64,000 bases of DNA. Origin: Kaustia mangrovi. GTDB taxonomy: Bacteria > Pseudomonadota > Alphaproteobacteria > Rhizobiales > Im1. The DNA lies in contig NZ_CP058214.1 in NCBI RefSeq assembly GCF_015482775.1, positions 2,002,272 to 2,066,271 on the forward strand. Direction: 5' to 3'. Position numbers and translations under genes: made by a program. Shown here piece by piece: positions 44,829 to 52,620 of this stretch. How positions within the stretch are numbered: the stretch's first letter is position 1; the number at the start of each line of letters is the position of its first letter. The notes below the pieces were generated by a model, which was given only the letters and a program-made list of their open reading frames with translations, searched no databases and was not told where the DNA came from.

Positions 44829-45803
44829 TCAGGCCACCGCCCTTCGACAGGCCTGCGCGATGCGCCCGGCATCGGGAAGCACGGCCATCTCGAGAGGCTC
44901 GCTATAGGGGATCGGCATGTCGAGCGTGCCGACACGCTCGACCGGCGCATCGAGCGCGTCGAAGGCATGGTCCATGATCGTCGCCGACAGCTCCGCCCCG
45001 TAGCCGCAGAAGGTCCAGCCCTCATTGACGACGACGGCGTGATTGGTCTTCTCCACCGAGGCGACGATGGCAGAAAGATCGAGCGGGCGCAGTGTCCGCA
45101 GATCGACGATTTCCGCCTCGATGCCCTCGGCGCTCAGCGCCTCGGCGGCCTTCAGCGCCTCGTGCACCATGCGCGAAGTGGCGAAGACGGAAACATCGCG
45201 GCCCTCGCGCAGGACGGCCGCCCGGCCGATCTCGGCCACATGCTCGCCGTCGGGCACCTCGCCGCGCATGTTGTAGAGCAGCTTGTGCTCCAGGAAGATC
45301 ACCGGATGGGGGTCGCGGATCGCCGCCTTGAGCAGCCCCTTGGCGTCCGCCGGGCTTGCGGGCGCGACGACCTTCAGCCCCGGAATGTGGGCGACGAACG
45401 CATCGAGGCTCTTGGAATGCTGCGCACCGGCCCCCGCCCCGCCGCCGCCTTGCGTGCGCAGCACGAAGGGCAGCTCCACCTGACCCGCCCAGATATAGTT
45501 GTAGATCGAGGCTTGGTTGGCGAGCGCGTCGACGGTCAGCGGCAGGAAGTCCGCATACATGATTTCCAGCACGGGGCGCGTGCCGGTCATGGCGGCGCTC
45601 ACCGTCATGGCGGTGAGCGCCTGTTCGGAGATCGGCGTGTCGCGGACGCGCTCCTCCCCGAACCTCTCCATCAGGTCGCGCGTCACCTTGAACACGCCGC
45701 CATAGACGCCGATGTCCTCGCCGAGGAGCCAGACGGCGGGGTCGCGCTCCATCTCCTCGCACAGCGCCTGGTTCAGCGCCTCGGCATAGCGCAGCTTCGC
45801 CAT
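44829..45803 (-). CDS. 2-oxoacid/acetoin dehydrogenase E1 component, beta subunit
   Basis: 324 residues; the ATG at 45803 shares a base with the E1alpha stop (TGATG). Pyruvate-dehydrogenase E1beta/transketolase-like fold: LGEDIGVYGGVFKVTRDL, DTPISEQALTAMTVSAAMTG with the catalytic Glu, and the QGGGGAGAGAQHSKSLDAFVAHIPGLKVVAPASP region, closer to AcoB than to ordinary PdhB because of the extended glycine run. It forms an alpha2beta2 TPP enzyme with the upstream product and transfers the acyl group to the lipoyl E2 encoded four bases downstream. Confidence 0.9.
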   Translation of the reverse strand: MAKLRYAEALNQALCEEMERDPAVWLLGEDIGVYGGVFKVTRDLMERFGEERVRDTPISEQALTAMTVSAAMTGTRPVLEIMYADFLPLTVDALANQASIYNYIWAGQVELPFVLRTQGGGGAGAGAQHSKSLDAFVAHIPGLKVVAPASPADAKGLLKAAIRDPHPVIFLEHKLLYNMRGEVPDGEHVAEIGRAAVLREGRDVSVFATSRMVHEALKAAEALSAEGIEAEIVDLRTLRPLDLSAIVASVEKTNHAVVVNEGWTFCGYGAELSATIMDHAFDALDAPVERVGTLDMPIPYSEPLEMAVLPDAGRIAQACRRAVA

Positions 45804-46774
45804 CACGACACCTCGCTGTAGGGGCGGCTTGCGGGATGGCCGGCAAAGCCCGGCAGCGGATCGGCGAGCGCCTGCGCGAAGGCATCGTCCACCTCCTTGT
45901 GCGCCTCCGCCTCGACCGCCGAGAGGCGCTCCTCGCCGATATGGCCCTCAAGCGCGGCGCGCAGTCGCGGGATCGGGTCCCGCGCGCGCCATTCGGCGAT
46001 CTCCCCGTCCGGCTGATATCCGCCCATATCGCTCGTGGAGAAGCCATCGAAGCGGTAGGTCTTCGCCTCGATCAGCGTCGGCCCCTCGCCGCGCTTCGCC
46101 CGCGCCACCGCCTCGGCCACCGCGCCATAGACCGCGACTGCATCGTTGCCATCGATCAGCACGCCCGGCATGCCGTAGCCCTCGGCACGCACGGAAAGAT
46201 CCTCGACCGAGGACTGACGGCTCGAATGAACGGTGAGGCCGTACTGATTGTGCTCCAGAAGGAAGATGACGGGCAGCTTCCACAGGCTCGCAATGTTCAT
46301 GGATTCATGGCAGATGCCGGTCTGGGCGGCGCCGTCGCCGAACAGGCACATGGCCACCGCGTCCCGGCCCGTCAGCCGGATCGAGCAGGCCATGCCGGTC
46401 GCCGCCGGAATGCCCGCCCCCACGATGGCGTTGCCGCCGATCATGCCCTTGGCGGCATCGGCGACGATCATGTGCCCGGCGCGGCCCTCGCAATAGCCGG
46501 TCTCGCGCCCGAGGATCTCCGCGACGACGCGATAGGGATCGAGCCCCTTGCCGATATAGTGGGCATGACCGCGGTGGGTGCTGGTGATGTAGTCGGTGTC
46601 GGCGAGCATGGCGGTCGCACCGACACCGACGGCCTCCTGCCCGTCGCAGCGGTGGATCGGCCCGCGCGTCTTGCCGGCCTTGTGGAGCTCGCCGAGTGTC
46701 TCTTCCATATGTCGCACGACGACCATCTTGCGGAACATCTCAAGCTGGTCGTCGACGGATGGGGCGTTCCTCAT
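45803..46774 (-). CDS. 2-oxoacid/acetoin dehydrogenase E1 component, alpha subunit
   Basis: 323 residues from the ATG at 46774. TPP-binding motif GDGAAQTGICHESMNIAS (about 158-175) with EHNQYGLT after it, the SxxR phosphorylation-loop region SVRAEGYGMPGVLIDGNDAV, and GHMIVADAAKGMIGGNAIVG are typical of E1alpha of the AcoA/PdhA type. First gene of an operon that runs to 38352: E1alpha, E1beta, E2, SDR, unknown, RidA, racemase, oxidase, SDR. A TGTTAT-N5-ATAACA palindrome lies 27 bases before the start, within the expected promoter, so repression by the GntR-type regulator is likely. Confidence 0.9.
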   Translation of the reverse strand: MRNAPSVDDQLEMFRKMVVVRHMEETLGELHKAGKTRGPIHRCDGQEAVGVGATAMLADTDYITSTHRGHAHYIGKGLDPYRVVAEILGRETGYCEGRAGHMIVADAAKGMIGGNAIVGAGIPAATGMACSIRLTGRDAVAMCLFGDGAAQTGICHESMNIASLWKLPVIFLLEHNQYGLTVHSSRQSSVEDLSVRAEGYGMPGVLIDGNDAVAVYGAVAEAVARAKRGEGPTLIEAKTYRFDGFSTSDMGGYQPDGEIAEWRARDPIPRLRAALEGHIGEERLSAVEAEAHKEVDDAFAQALADPLPGFAGHPASRPYSEVS

Positions 46775-46800
46775 GGGGCATCTCGGCAGGACGTTTATTC

Positions 46801-46817
46801 TGTTATAACAGATAACA
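46801..46817. promoter_or_regulatory. TGTTAT-N5-ATAACA palindrome, copy 3
   Basis: TGTTAT (46801-46806), spacer AACAG, ATAACA (46812-46817), 27 bases before the E1alpha ATG. On the minus strand TTGTTT and AATAAA flank the element with 17-base spacing, so it would sit between the -35 and -10 boxes, a repressor position. The GntR gene lies 206 bases further upstream of the palindrome. Confidence 0.65.
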
Positions 46818-46860
46818 AACAACGAAACGCCCCGCAAGCGCCTATATGCGTGCCCCCGAC

Positions 46861-46898
46861 CGGGCCGGGATGCCCATGTCTGTAGCGGCCCCGGCCCG
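46861..46898. repeat. GC hairpin in the gap between the GntR gene and the E1alpha operon
   Basis: CGGGCCGGG (46861-46869) pairs with CCCGGCCCG (46890-46898) across a 20-base loop. It lies downstream of the GntR gene in the same transcription direction and could end that transcript, but no U-run follows on the minus strand, so the role is open. Confidence 0.35.
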
Positions 46899-47022
46899 TT
46901 CCTCTCAGGCATGAGCGGCAAGGATACACAAGGCGGCAGATCGTGGGGCCCGATCGGGTCCGGTTTAGCGCCGCACCCGCATAGCCACAGATAGTCGATA
47001 GGAAATGTGTCGGAGCGGCGCC

Positions 47023-47727
47023 TCAGCGCGGGCGCTTGGCCTTGCCGTCCCCATCGGCGCGGATCATCGCCTGGAGCGCGTTGGCGGCGTAGCGGATATC
47101 GCGGCACACGGCCTGGCTCATGGCCTTGCCGTCGCGCGCCTTCACCGCCTCGATGATGGCGACATGGTTGCGGATTCCCTCGTCCACCTCGCCGAATGTC
47201 GGATACATCACGTTGAGATAGGAGCCGGTCATCAGCCAGCAGCTCTCGATCATCCGGGTCAGCATCGGCATGCGCGCGGCCTCGTAGATGCCGAAATGGA
47301 CCTTCCAGTTGAGCGTGATCACGCGCTGGTAGTCGCCCTTTCTGTTGGCCTCGATCATGGCGTCATTGTCCGCGACGATCCGGCCGATCGCCTCCTCGTC
47401 GAGATTGGCGGCTGCCTCCTTGGCCGCGAGCCCCTCCAGCGAGATGCGGATTTTGGTCAGCTCGCCGATTCGCGCGTCGTCCAGCTTGGGAACGTAGACC
47501 GAGCCGTTGGGGCCCACCTCCAGCGCCCCCTCGGAGACGAGGTTGTAGAGCGCCTCGCGTGCCGGCGTCAGGCTGACCTCTAGCGCATCCGCGACAGCGC
47601 GCAGCGTGAGCTTCTCGCCGGGCTCGAAGCGGCCCGCCATGATCGCGGAACGCAGTTCCTCGCGCACGCGGCTGCCCAGTGTCTCCGTCCGCTCGACAGG
47701 TGCAAATTTCTTCAATGCGTTCGACAC
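47023..47727 (-). CDS. GntR family transcriptional regulator, FCD (FadR) subgroup
   Basis: 234 residues. N-terminal winged helix: VREELRSAIMAGRFEPGEKL then LTLRAVADALEVSLTPAREA (about 19-60). The C-terminal helical FCD domain carries the metal-coordinating pattern D/N...H...H: NWKVHFGIYEAA, then GIRNHVAIIEAVKARDG. Such proteins usually repress nearby catabolic genes until an organic acid or amino-acid derivative binds. It lies just upstream of the E1alpha operon. The palindrome at 46801, repeated at 33325 and 34022, has the A/T-rich symmetry expected for this family and is its most probable operator. A single half site (ATAACA at 47794-47799) lies upstream of its own start. Confidence 0.9.
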   Translation of the reverse strand: MSNALKKFAPVERTETLGSRVREELRSAIMAGRFEPGEKLTLRAVADALEVSLTPAREALYNLVSEGALEVGPNGSVYVPKLDDARIGELTKIRISLEGLAAKEAAANLDEEAIGRIVADNDAMIEANRKGDYQRVITLNWKVHFGIYEAARMPMLTRMIESCWLMTGSYLNVMYPTFGEVDEGIRNHVAIIEAVKARDGKAMSQAVCRDIRYAANALQAMIRADGDGKAKRPR

Positions 47728-47869
47728 GAATTCCGTCCCGTAAAACCCTTCCTTGTGGGCCGCGACTCATACAGCCTATCGCGGTACCTTGCTATAACAT
47801 ATGAAATATCGAAGCCGCCGGCGCAATCTTCCTCGCACCGCCTCCGGCCAATCACCCCCGGTCGCCCGC

Positions 47870-48703
47870 TCACTGGTGCGGGATGATGCTGCGCAGATGT
47901 TCCAGGAAGATGGAGAAGAGCTCCGACTGCGAGGAGATGCCGAGCTTGGAATAGACGTTGCGCCGGTGGACCTTCGCCGTGCCGATGCTGATGTCGAGAT
48001 GGAGCGCGATGGATTCCGTGGAGTGGCCCTTCAGGATATAGGTGACGATCTCCGATTGCCGCTCTGTCAGGATGCCCTGCCCGATGGCGTTGAGCGCGGT
48101 TTCCAGCGGGTGGGCCGGGGCGTCGCGCACATCGCCATTGCTGCCGTCCATCTCGTCGAACCGGTGATGGAGGTCCGACCAGTGGCGCTGACCGAAGGCG
48201 CTCAGCAGCGGTGCGGCCTGCGACAGGAGCACGATCTCGGAACGCTCGAAAGGGGCGCTGCCATGGCGCCGCGTCACGCTGTGCACGGCCGTGACCCCGC
48301 CGGGCAGCCCCATGAAGATGCCGGCCTCGTCCACGATCTTGGTCCGCGCATAATGCTGGTGGAAGTATTCGCTCTCGTAGAAATGGTCGGGCGCGAGATC
48401 GTTCAGCGTCGCCAGCCCCGAGACCCGCCCGCGCGTGACCTCGGAGAAGAAGGGATCGAGCACATAGGGCCCGATGACATAGTCGTCGACGATGACGGAG
48501 GCCTCGCCCGGCGCGAGATCGTCATAGACGCCTATCGGGCGCCCGTTGCCGCGGTAGGCGAACAGCATCGAGTTGTCGAACGGCACGAGGCAGCGCACCG
48601 CCTGGTCGAACCTCAGGGGAAATTCCGGCGTCCCCAGCGCCATTGCCGCGCGCGCGAGTGCTGTGTTCCAGGCGGCGAAGCGGGGATCGTCCACAACCGT
48701 CAT
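47870..48703 (-). CDS. LuxR family transcriptional regulator
   Basis: 277 residues from the ATG at 48703. The C-terminal 65 residues are a LuxR/GerE helix-turn-helix: LTERQSEIVTYILKGHSTES and IALHLDISIGTAKVHRRNVY, with the usual KLGISSQSEL. The N-terminal 200 residues have no autoinducer-domain motif I recognise. They may hold a ligand pocket for the substrate of the divergent operon (glutamine-synthetase-like gene, ABC importer, amidase, alcohol dehydrogenase), which it probably activates. A much longer in-frame extension across the divergent gene exists but is antisense coincidence. Confidence 0.85.
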   Translation of the reverse strand: MTVVDDPRFAAWNTALARAAMALGTPEFPLRFDQAVRCLVPFDNSMLFAYRGNGRPIGVYDDLAPGEASVIVDDYVIGPYVLDPFFSEVTRGRVSGLATLNDLAPDHFYESEYFHQHYARTKIVDEAGIFMGLPGGVTAVHSVTRRHGSAPFERSEIVLLSQAAPLLSAFGQRHWSDLHHRFDEMDGSNGDVRDAPAHPLETALNAIGQGILTERQSEIVTYILKGHSTESIALHLDISIGTAKVHRRNVYSKLGISSQSELFSIFLEHLRSIIPHQ

Positions 48704-48847
48704 CGAGACGCGCCGGCATTCTTGCCAGGGCCGGCGGCATAGCCGGCAGCGCATACACCTTTGGGGATATTCCGCGAGAGACGCACATCCCCATACCCTG
48801 TTGCCACAATGGGGAAGAGGAAAAAGCGGAGGCACTTGTCCGTATCG

Positions 48848-50203
48848 ATGGGCATAACGATAAACGATACCCAAGATCGCGCAGGCTTTGAAGATATTCT
48901 GACAGACCTCGAGGCGGAGCACGTTCATCTCGGCGTGTTCGACGCCGACGGTGTCTTCCGCCACAAGCGGGTGGATGCCGCCAAGGCCGCGAAGCTCGCC
49001 CGGAACGGCTATCAGTTCTGCGACGTGCTCTACAACTGGGATACTGCCGAGCGCCCCTATGGCGGCGGCGCGTTCATCGACCGCCCCGCCTTCCTCGATA
49101 CCGCATCCGTGCGCAGCTATCCCTTCGCCGACCGCGAGGCAGTCTGCATCGCCGATTTCGCCATGCCCTTCGGCGAACGCAGCGCGCGCAACCAGCTCGC
49201 CCGCCTGCTCGACAGGGCGCACGGCCTCGGCTTTACGGTCAACTCCGCCTTCGAGTTCGAGTTCATGGTGCTCGACGAGACGCCGGAAAGCCTGCGCGCC
49301 AAGGCGTTTCGCGACCTCGACCATTTCGCCGCGGGAAACCGGACCTACTCGCTCCAGACCGCCGCACTCCACGGCGATCTTCTCACGGGGCTTGAGGCCT
49401 GCATGGCCACGCTCGGCATCGGGCTCGATTCCATCCATACCGAGCTCGGACCGGGCTGTTTCGAGGCCCCGCTGCAACATGCGGGGGGCATGCGCGGGGC
49501 CGACAATGCCGCCCTGTTCAAGAGCTTCGCCAAGGCCTATTTCCTGCGTCACGGCCTGATGGCGGCCTTCCTCTCCAAGATGGGCGAGGCCATGCCGGGC
49601 CAGTCCGGCCATCTCCACATCTCGTTCAGCGGGGCGGCCGACGGCGCGCCGGCCTTCGCCGACACCTCCGCGCCGGACGGGCTCAGCACGCTTGCGCGCC
49701 ATTTCGTCGGCGGGCTCGTCACGCTGATGCCGGAGCTGCTGGCGCTGTGCAGCCACACGGTCAACGCCTACAAGCGCATGGTGCCCGGCGCCTGGGCGCC
49801 GACCTATGCTGCCTGGGGGGTGCAGAACCGGACGGCGGCAGTGCGCGTGATCAACGACACGGCGGAGGCCACGCGCATCGAGTTCCGCGTGCCGAGCGCG
49901 GACACCAACCCCCACGCCGCTCTCGCCATGTGTCTCGGCGCGGGGCTGTGGGGCATCGAGAACGAGATCGCACCGCCATCGCCGCGCGACGACGACTGCT
50001 ATGCCACGCCGCCGGATGCCGGCGCGGCGTTTCCAGCCACGCTCGGCGAGGCGGCGGAGCGGCTGTCTACCTCGCGCGCGGCGCGCGCGATCTTCGGCGA
50101 CACGTATATCGACACGGTGGTTCAGGCCCGCCGTATCGAGGAGGGGGCGTATCGCAGGCATGTCAGCACATGGGAGCTGAACCGCTATCTCGAGGTCGTT
50201 TGA
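48848..50203 (+). CDS. Glutamine synthetase family protein (GlnT / gamma-glutamylamide ligase type)
   Basis: 451 residues from the ATG at 48848; alternatives at 48809 (ATG) and 48836 (TTG, nearer a GGAGG) are possible. The glutamine-synthetase fold is complete: AFEFEFMVLDE (metal and Glu site, about 135-145), GQSGHLHISF (ATP/metal His), NAYKRMVPGAWAPTYAAWG and RIEFRVPSADTNPHAALA. It matches the type III/PuuA-like branch, whose members often join glutamate to amines such as putrescine, ethanolamine or methylamine. It is divergent from a LuxR regulator and upstream of a polyamine-type importer, so gamma-glutamylation of an imported amine is a reasonable hypothesis. Confidence 0.85.
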   Translation: MGITINDTQDRAGFEDILTDLEAEHVHLGVFDADGVFRHKRVDAAKAAKLARNGYQFCDVLYNWDTAERPYGGGAFIDRPAFLDTASVRSYPFADREAVCIADFAMPFGERSARNQLARLLDRAHGLGFTVNSAFEFEFMVLDETPESLRAKAFRDLDHFAAGNRTYSLQTAALHGDLLTGLEACMATLGIGLDSIHTELGPGCFEAPLQHAGGMRGADNAALFKSFAKAYFLRHGLMAAFLSKMGEAMPGQSGHLHISFSGAADGAPAFADTSAPDGLSTLARHFVGGLVTLMPELLALCSHTVNAYKRMVPGAWAPTYAAWGVQNRTAAVRVINDTAEATRIEFRVPSADTNPHAALAMCLGAGLWGIENEIAPPSPRDDDCYATPPDAGAAFPATLGEAAERLSTSRAARAIFGDTYIDTVVQARRIEEGAYRRHVSTWELNRYLEVV

Positions 50204-50272
50204 CGGCCCGGCGGCGAGTGCCCGGGACATGGCTGCACAACTGAAACCGGACGACAATCAGGGGAGACGGAG

Positions 50273-51415
50273 ATGATCAAGACAACCGGAACGCGCAAGC
50301 CCGCGCATCCGACGCGGCGCACGGTGCTGAAGGGAACGGCGGCCGCGGCCGCGACGGGCCTTCTCGGCTCGGCGATGCCCCGGCGCGCCAGCGCGGCCAC
50401 CTCGATGCGCTACATGTGCTGGGAGGGCTATGACAAGCCGTCCATCATCCAGCCCTTCGAGCAGGCGCACGATGCGGAGATCGCGATCGACCTCATCACC
50501 GACAGCGCAGGCGGCTTCGCCAAGCTGGCCGCTGGCGGCTATCGCGATTTCGACGTCGTGTCGAGCGACAGCCCGTGGATCGCGCGCATGGGGCCGGCCG
50601 ACATCTGCGAGTTCATCGACGATGCGGAGTTCGCCGACGCCTATGAGAGCTTCTACCCGCAGTTCCAGGCCCCGTTCGCGCCTCTGCAGTGGGAAGGCAA
50701 GACGACCGGCCTGCCCACGCGCTGGGGCTGGGTCGGGCCGACGGTGAACACCAAGTTCGACAAGCTGGAGACCTGGTCGAGCTACGCGCCGTGCTTCGAT
50801 CCCGCCTATCGCGACAAGATCTGCGTGCTCGACTGGGGCGACTGGCCGATCATGCCCATGGCGCTCTATGCCGGCATCAATCCCTACAAGGAGCTGGACG
50901 AGGCCGAGCTTGCCGAGATCCGCAAGGTGCTGCGCGCGCTGTTCAAGAACACCCGCGCACTGGTCGGCGACCTGTCGGTCGCACAGAAGGGCCTGCTCGA
51001 CGGCTCCTTCCGCGCACTGATCGGCGGCGGCACCTATTGCACCTCCGCGCTGCGCAAGGACGGGCACGACTATATCCAGTCGATCGTTCCCGAGCCGAAG
51101 GACGGCCTCAAGCAGGGCATCATCTGGATGGAGGCCACCGGCATGCTGAAGGGGTCCGACAATCCGGAGCTCGCCAAGGACCTGGTGCGCCACATGGTCT
51201 CTCCGGAGGTCGCCGTCGACCTCGCCTGGACCGAGGCGACCTGCAATCTCGTGCCGAACAGCAAGGCGGAAGACCTGTTCACGGCCGAACAGAAGAACGT
51301 CCTGCAGATGGACTATATGTGGGAAGCCTGGGACAAGAGCCAGTTCCACGACATCGCTCCCAATGTCGACGAGATGCTGGCGATCTTCCAGGAAGAGCTC
51401 GCCGCGGCGCGCTGA
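50273..51415 (+). CDS. Spermidine/putrescine-type ABC transporter substrate-binding protein, Tat leader
   Basis: 380 residues with GGGGAGACGGAG upstream. The leader has a twin-arginine motif TRRTVLKGTAAAAATG (about 14-29). The mature part is a PotD/PotF-like fold: SMRYMCWEGYDKPSIIQPFE, FDVVSSDSPWIARM and TRWGWVGPTVNT. Substrate could be a polyamine, opine, thiamin-like or other amine; the acidic residues that bind polyamine ends cannot be assigned by eye. It is followed by PotA-, PotB- and PotC-type genes. A strong hairpin (51435-51470) lies just after its stop. Confidence 0.88.
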   Translation: MIKTTGTRKPAHPTRRTVLKGTAAAAATGLLGSAMPRRASAATSMRYMCWEGYDKPSIIQPFEQAHDAEIAIDLITDSAGGFAKLAAGGYRDFDVVSSDSPWIARMGPADICEFIDDAEFADAYESFYPQFQAPFAPLQWEGKTTGLPTRWGWVGPTVNTKFDKLETWSSYAPCFDPAYRDKICVLDWGDWPIMPMALYAGINPYKELDEAELAEIRKVLRALFKNTRALVGDLSVAQKGLLDGSFRALIGGGTYCTSALRKDGHDYIQSIVPEPKDGLKQGIIWMEATGMLKGSDNPELAKDLVRHMVSPEVAVDLAWTEATCNLVPNSKAEDLFTAEQKNVLQMDYMWEAWDKSQFHDIAPNVDEMLAIFQEELAAAR

Positions 51416-51434
51416 TCTTCGCCATCCACGGGGT

Positions 51435-51470
51435 CCGGCATGGGGCCGCGCCGCGCGCGCCCCGTGCCGG
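51435..51470 (+). repeat. Strong hairpin after the polyamine-type binding-protein gene
   Basis: CCGGCATGGGGC (51435-51446) pairs with GCCCCGTGCCGG (51459-51470) with one G-U wobble, around a 12-base GC-rich loop, 20 bases after the stop. No U-run follows. It is the third such hairpin found directly behind an importer binding-protein gene in this window. Confidence 0.55.
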
Positions 51471-51494
51471 GTGCCCATTTCGTGATCTGTCCGC

Positions 51495-52616
51495 ATGGGA
51501 AGCCATCGAGCCGTGAGCGACAACACCCCCATTATCGATGCGCGTGGCATCGACAAGTTCTACGACGCCCACCAGGCCCTGAGGAACGTCTCCCTGACCG
51601 TGGGCGCGGGCGAGTTCGTGGCTCTTGTCGGCCCGTCGGGCTGCGGCAAGACCTCGCTTCTGAAGATCCTCGCGGGCTTCGAGGAGGCGAGCGCCGGCAC
51701 GCTCGCCATAGACGGGCGCAGCATGATCGGCGTGCCCTCCTCGCAGCGCCCGACCCGCATGGTGTTCCAGAAGCTCGCCCTGTTCCCGCACAAGACGGTC
51801 GGCGACAATATCGCCTTTCCGTTGAAGCTCGCCCGCACCGACCGGGCCGAGACGGACCGGCGCGTGCGCGAGATCATGGGCCTCATGCATCTGAGCGAGG
51901 CCTATCGCGACCGCTATCCCGCCCAGCTCTCCGGCGGCGAGCAGCAGCGCGTGGCGCTCGCCCGCTCCATGATCTCCAATCCGAGCGTGCTCCTGCTCGA
52001 CGAGCCGCTCTCCGCGCTCGACGTGAAGCTGAAGAAATCGCTCCAGGCCGAGATCAAGCGTCTCCACCGGTCCGTCGGCACGAGCTTCGTCCACGTCACC
52101 CACGATCTTGAGGAGGCGATGATGCTCGCCGACCGCATCTGCGTGATGCGCGCCGGGCGCATCCTCCAGATCGGCACGCCATCGGACATCTATTACCGGC
52201 CGAGCGACACCTTCGTGGCGGGCTTCATCGGCGAGACCAACCTCATCGCCGTCGATCTCGAGCGGCGTGGGTCAGCACATGCCTTCGCCAATGGCGCCAT
52301 CCGCTGCGCGGCGCCCGAGATCGCCGCCCGGCAGATCGCCGACGGGCTCTCGCCCGGCCGCGCCGTCCTCATGATCCGCCCGGAGATGATCGCGCTCGAG
52401 GGCGCCGAACAGGAGCCCGGCGAGTGCACCATGGAGGGCACGGTCGACGAATTCTTCATCAAGGGCGCGTCGATCCAGTATCGGGTCGCCGTCGACGGCA
52501 TCGCCGATCCGGTGATCGCGGAAGTCCAGGGGACTGCAACCCCGCCCGCCGATGTCGGCGAGCGCGTGCGTCTCGGCTTCGCCCTGGCCGACGTCTTCAT
52601 TCTCGCGACGGAGTAG
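51495..52616 (+). CDS. Spermidine/putrescine-type ABC transporter ATP-binding protein (PotA type)
   Basis: 373 residues from the ATG at 51495; a GTG at 51513 with GGGAAG upstream would give 367 and may be the true start. ATPase domain: GPSGCGKTSLLKILAGFEEA, LSGGEQQRVALARSM, LLLDEPLSALDVKLKK and THDLEEAMMLADRI, followed by the TOBE regulatory domain (about 285-373). In place of the usual VFQNYALFPH it has VFQKLALFPHKTV, a minor Q-loop variation. Powers the permeases encoded directly downstream. Confidence 0.9.
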   Translation: MGSHRAVSDNTPIIDARGIDKFYDAHQALRNVSLTVGAGEFVALVGPSGCGKTSLLKILAGFEEASAGTLAIDGRSMIGVPSSQRPTRMVFQKLALFPHKTVGDNIAFPLKLARTDRAETDRRVREIMGLMHLSEAYRDRYPAQLSGGEQQRVALARSMISNPSVLLLDEPLSALDVKLKKSLQAEIKRLHRSVGTSFVHVTHDLEEAMMLADRICVMRAGRILQIGTPSDIYYRPSDTFVAGFIGETNLIAVDLERRGSAHAFANGAIRCAAPEIAARQIADGLSPGRAVLMIRPEMIALEGAEQEPGECTMEGTVDEFFIKGASIQYRVAVDGIADPVIAEVQGTATPPADVGERVRLGFALADVFILATE

Positions 52617-52620
52617 GCCC

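Noticed and set aside
47783-47799. A fourth TGTTAT-N5-ATAACA site upstream of the GntR gene
   Set aside because: Only the ATAACA half is present; the bases where TGTTAT should lie read GGTACC.
48704-50257. A long N-terminal extension of the LuxR-type regulator (795 codons in all)
   Set aside because: The extra sequence is antisense to the glutamine-synthetase-like gene and shows no domain; the regulator starts at 48703.
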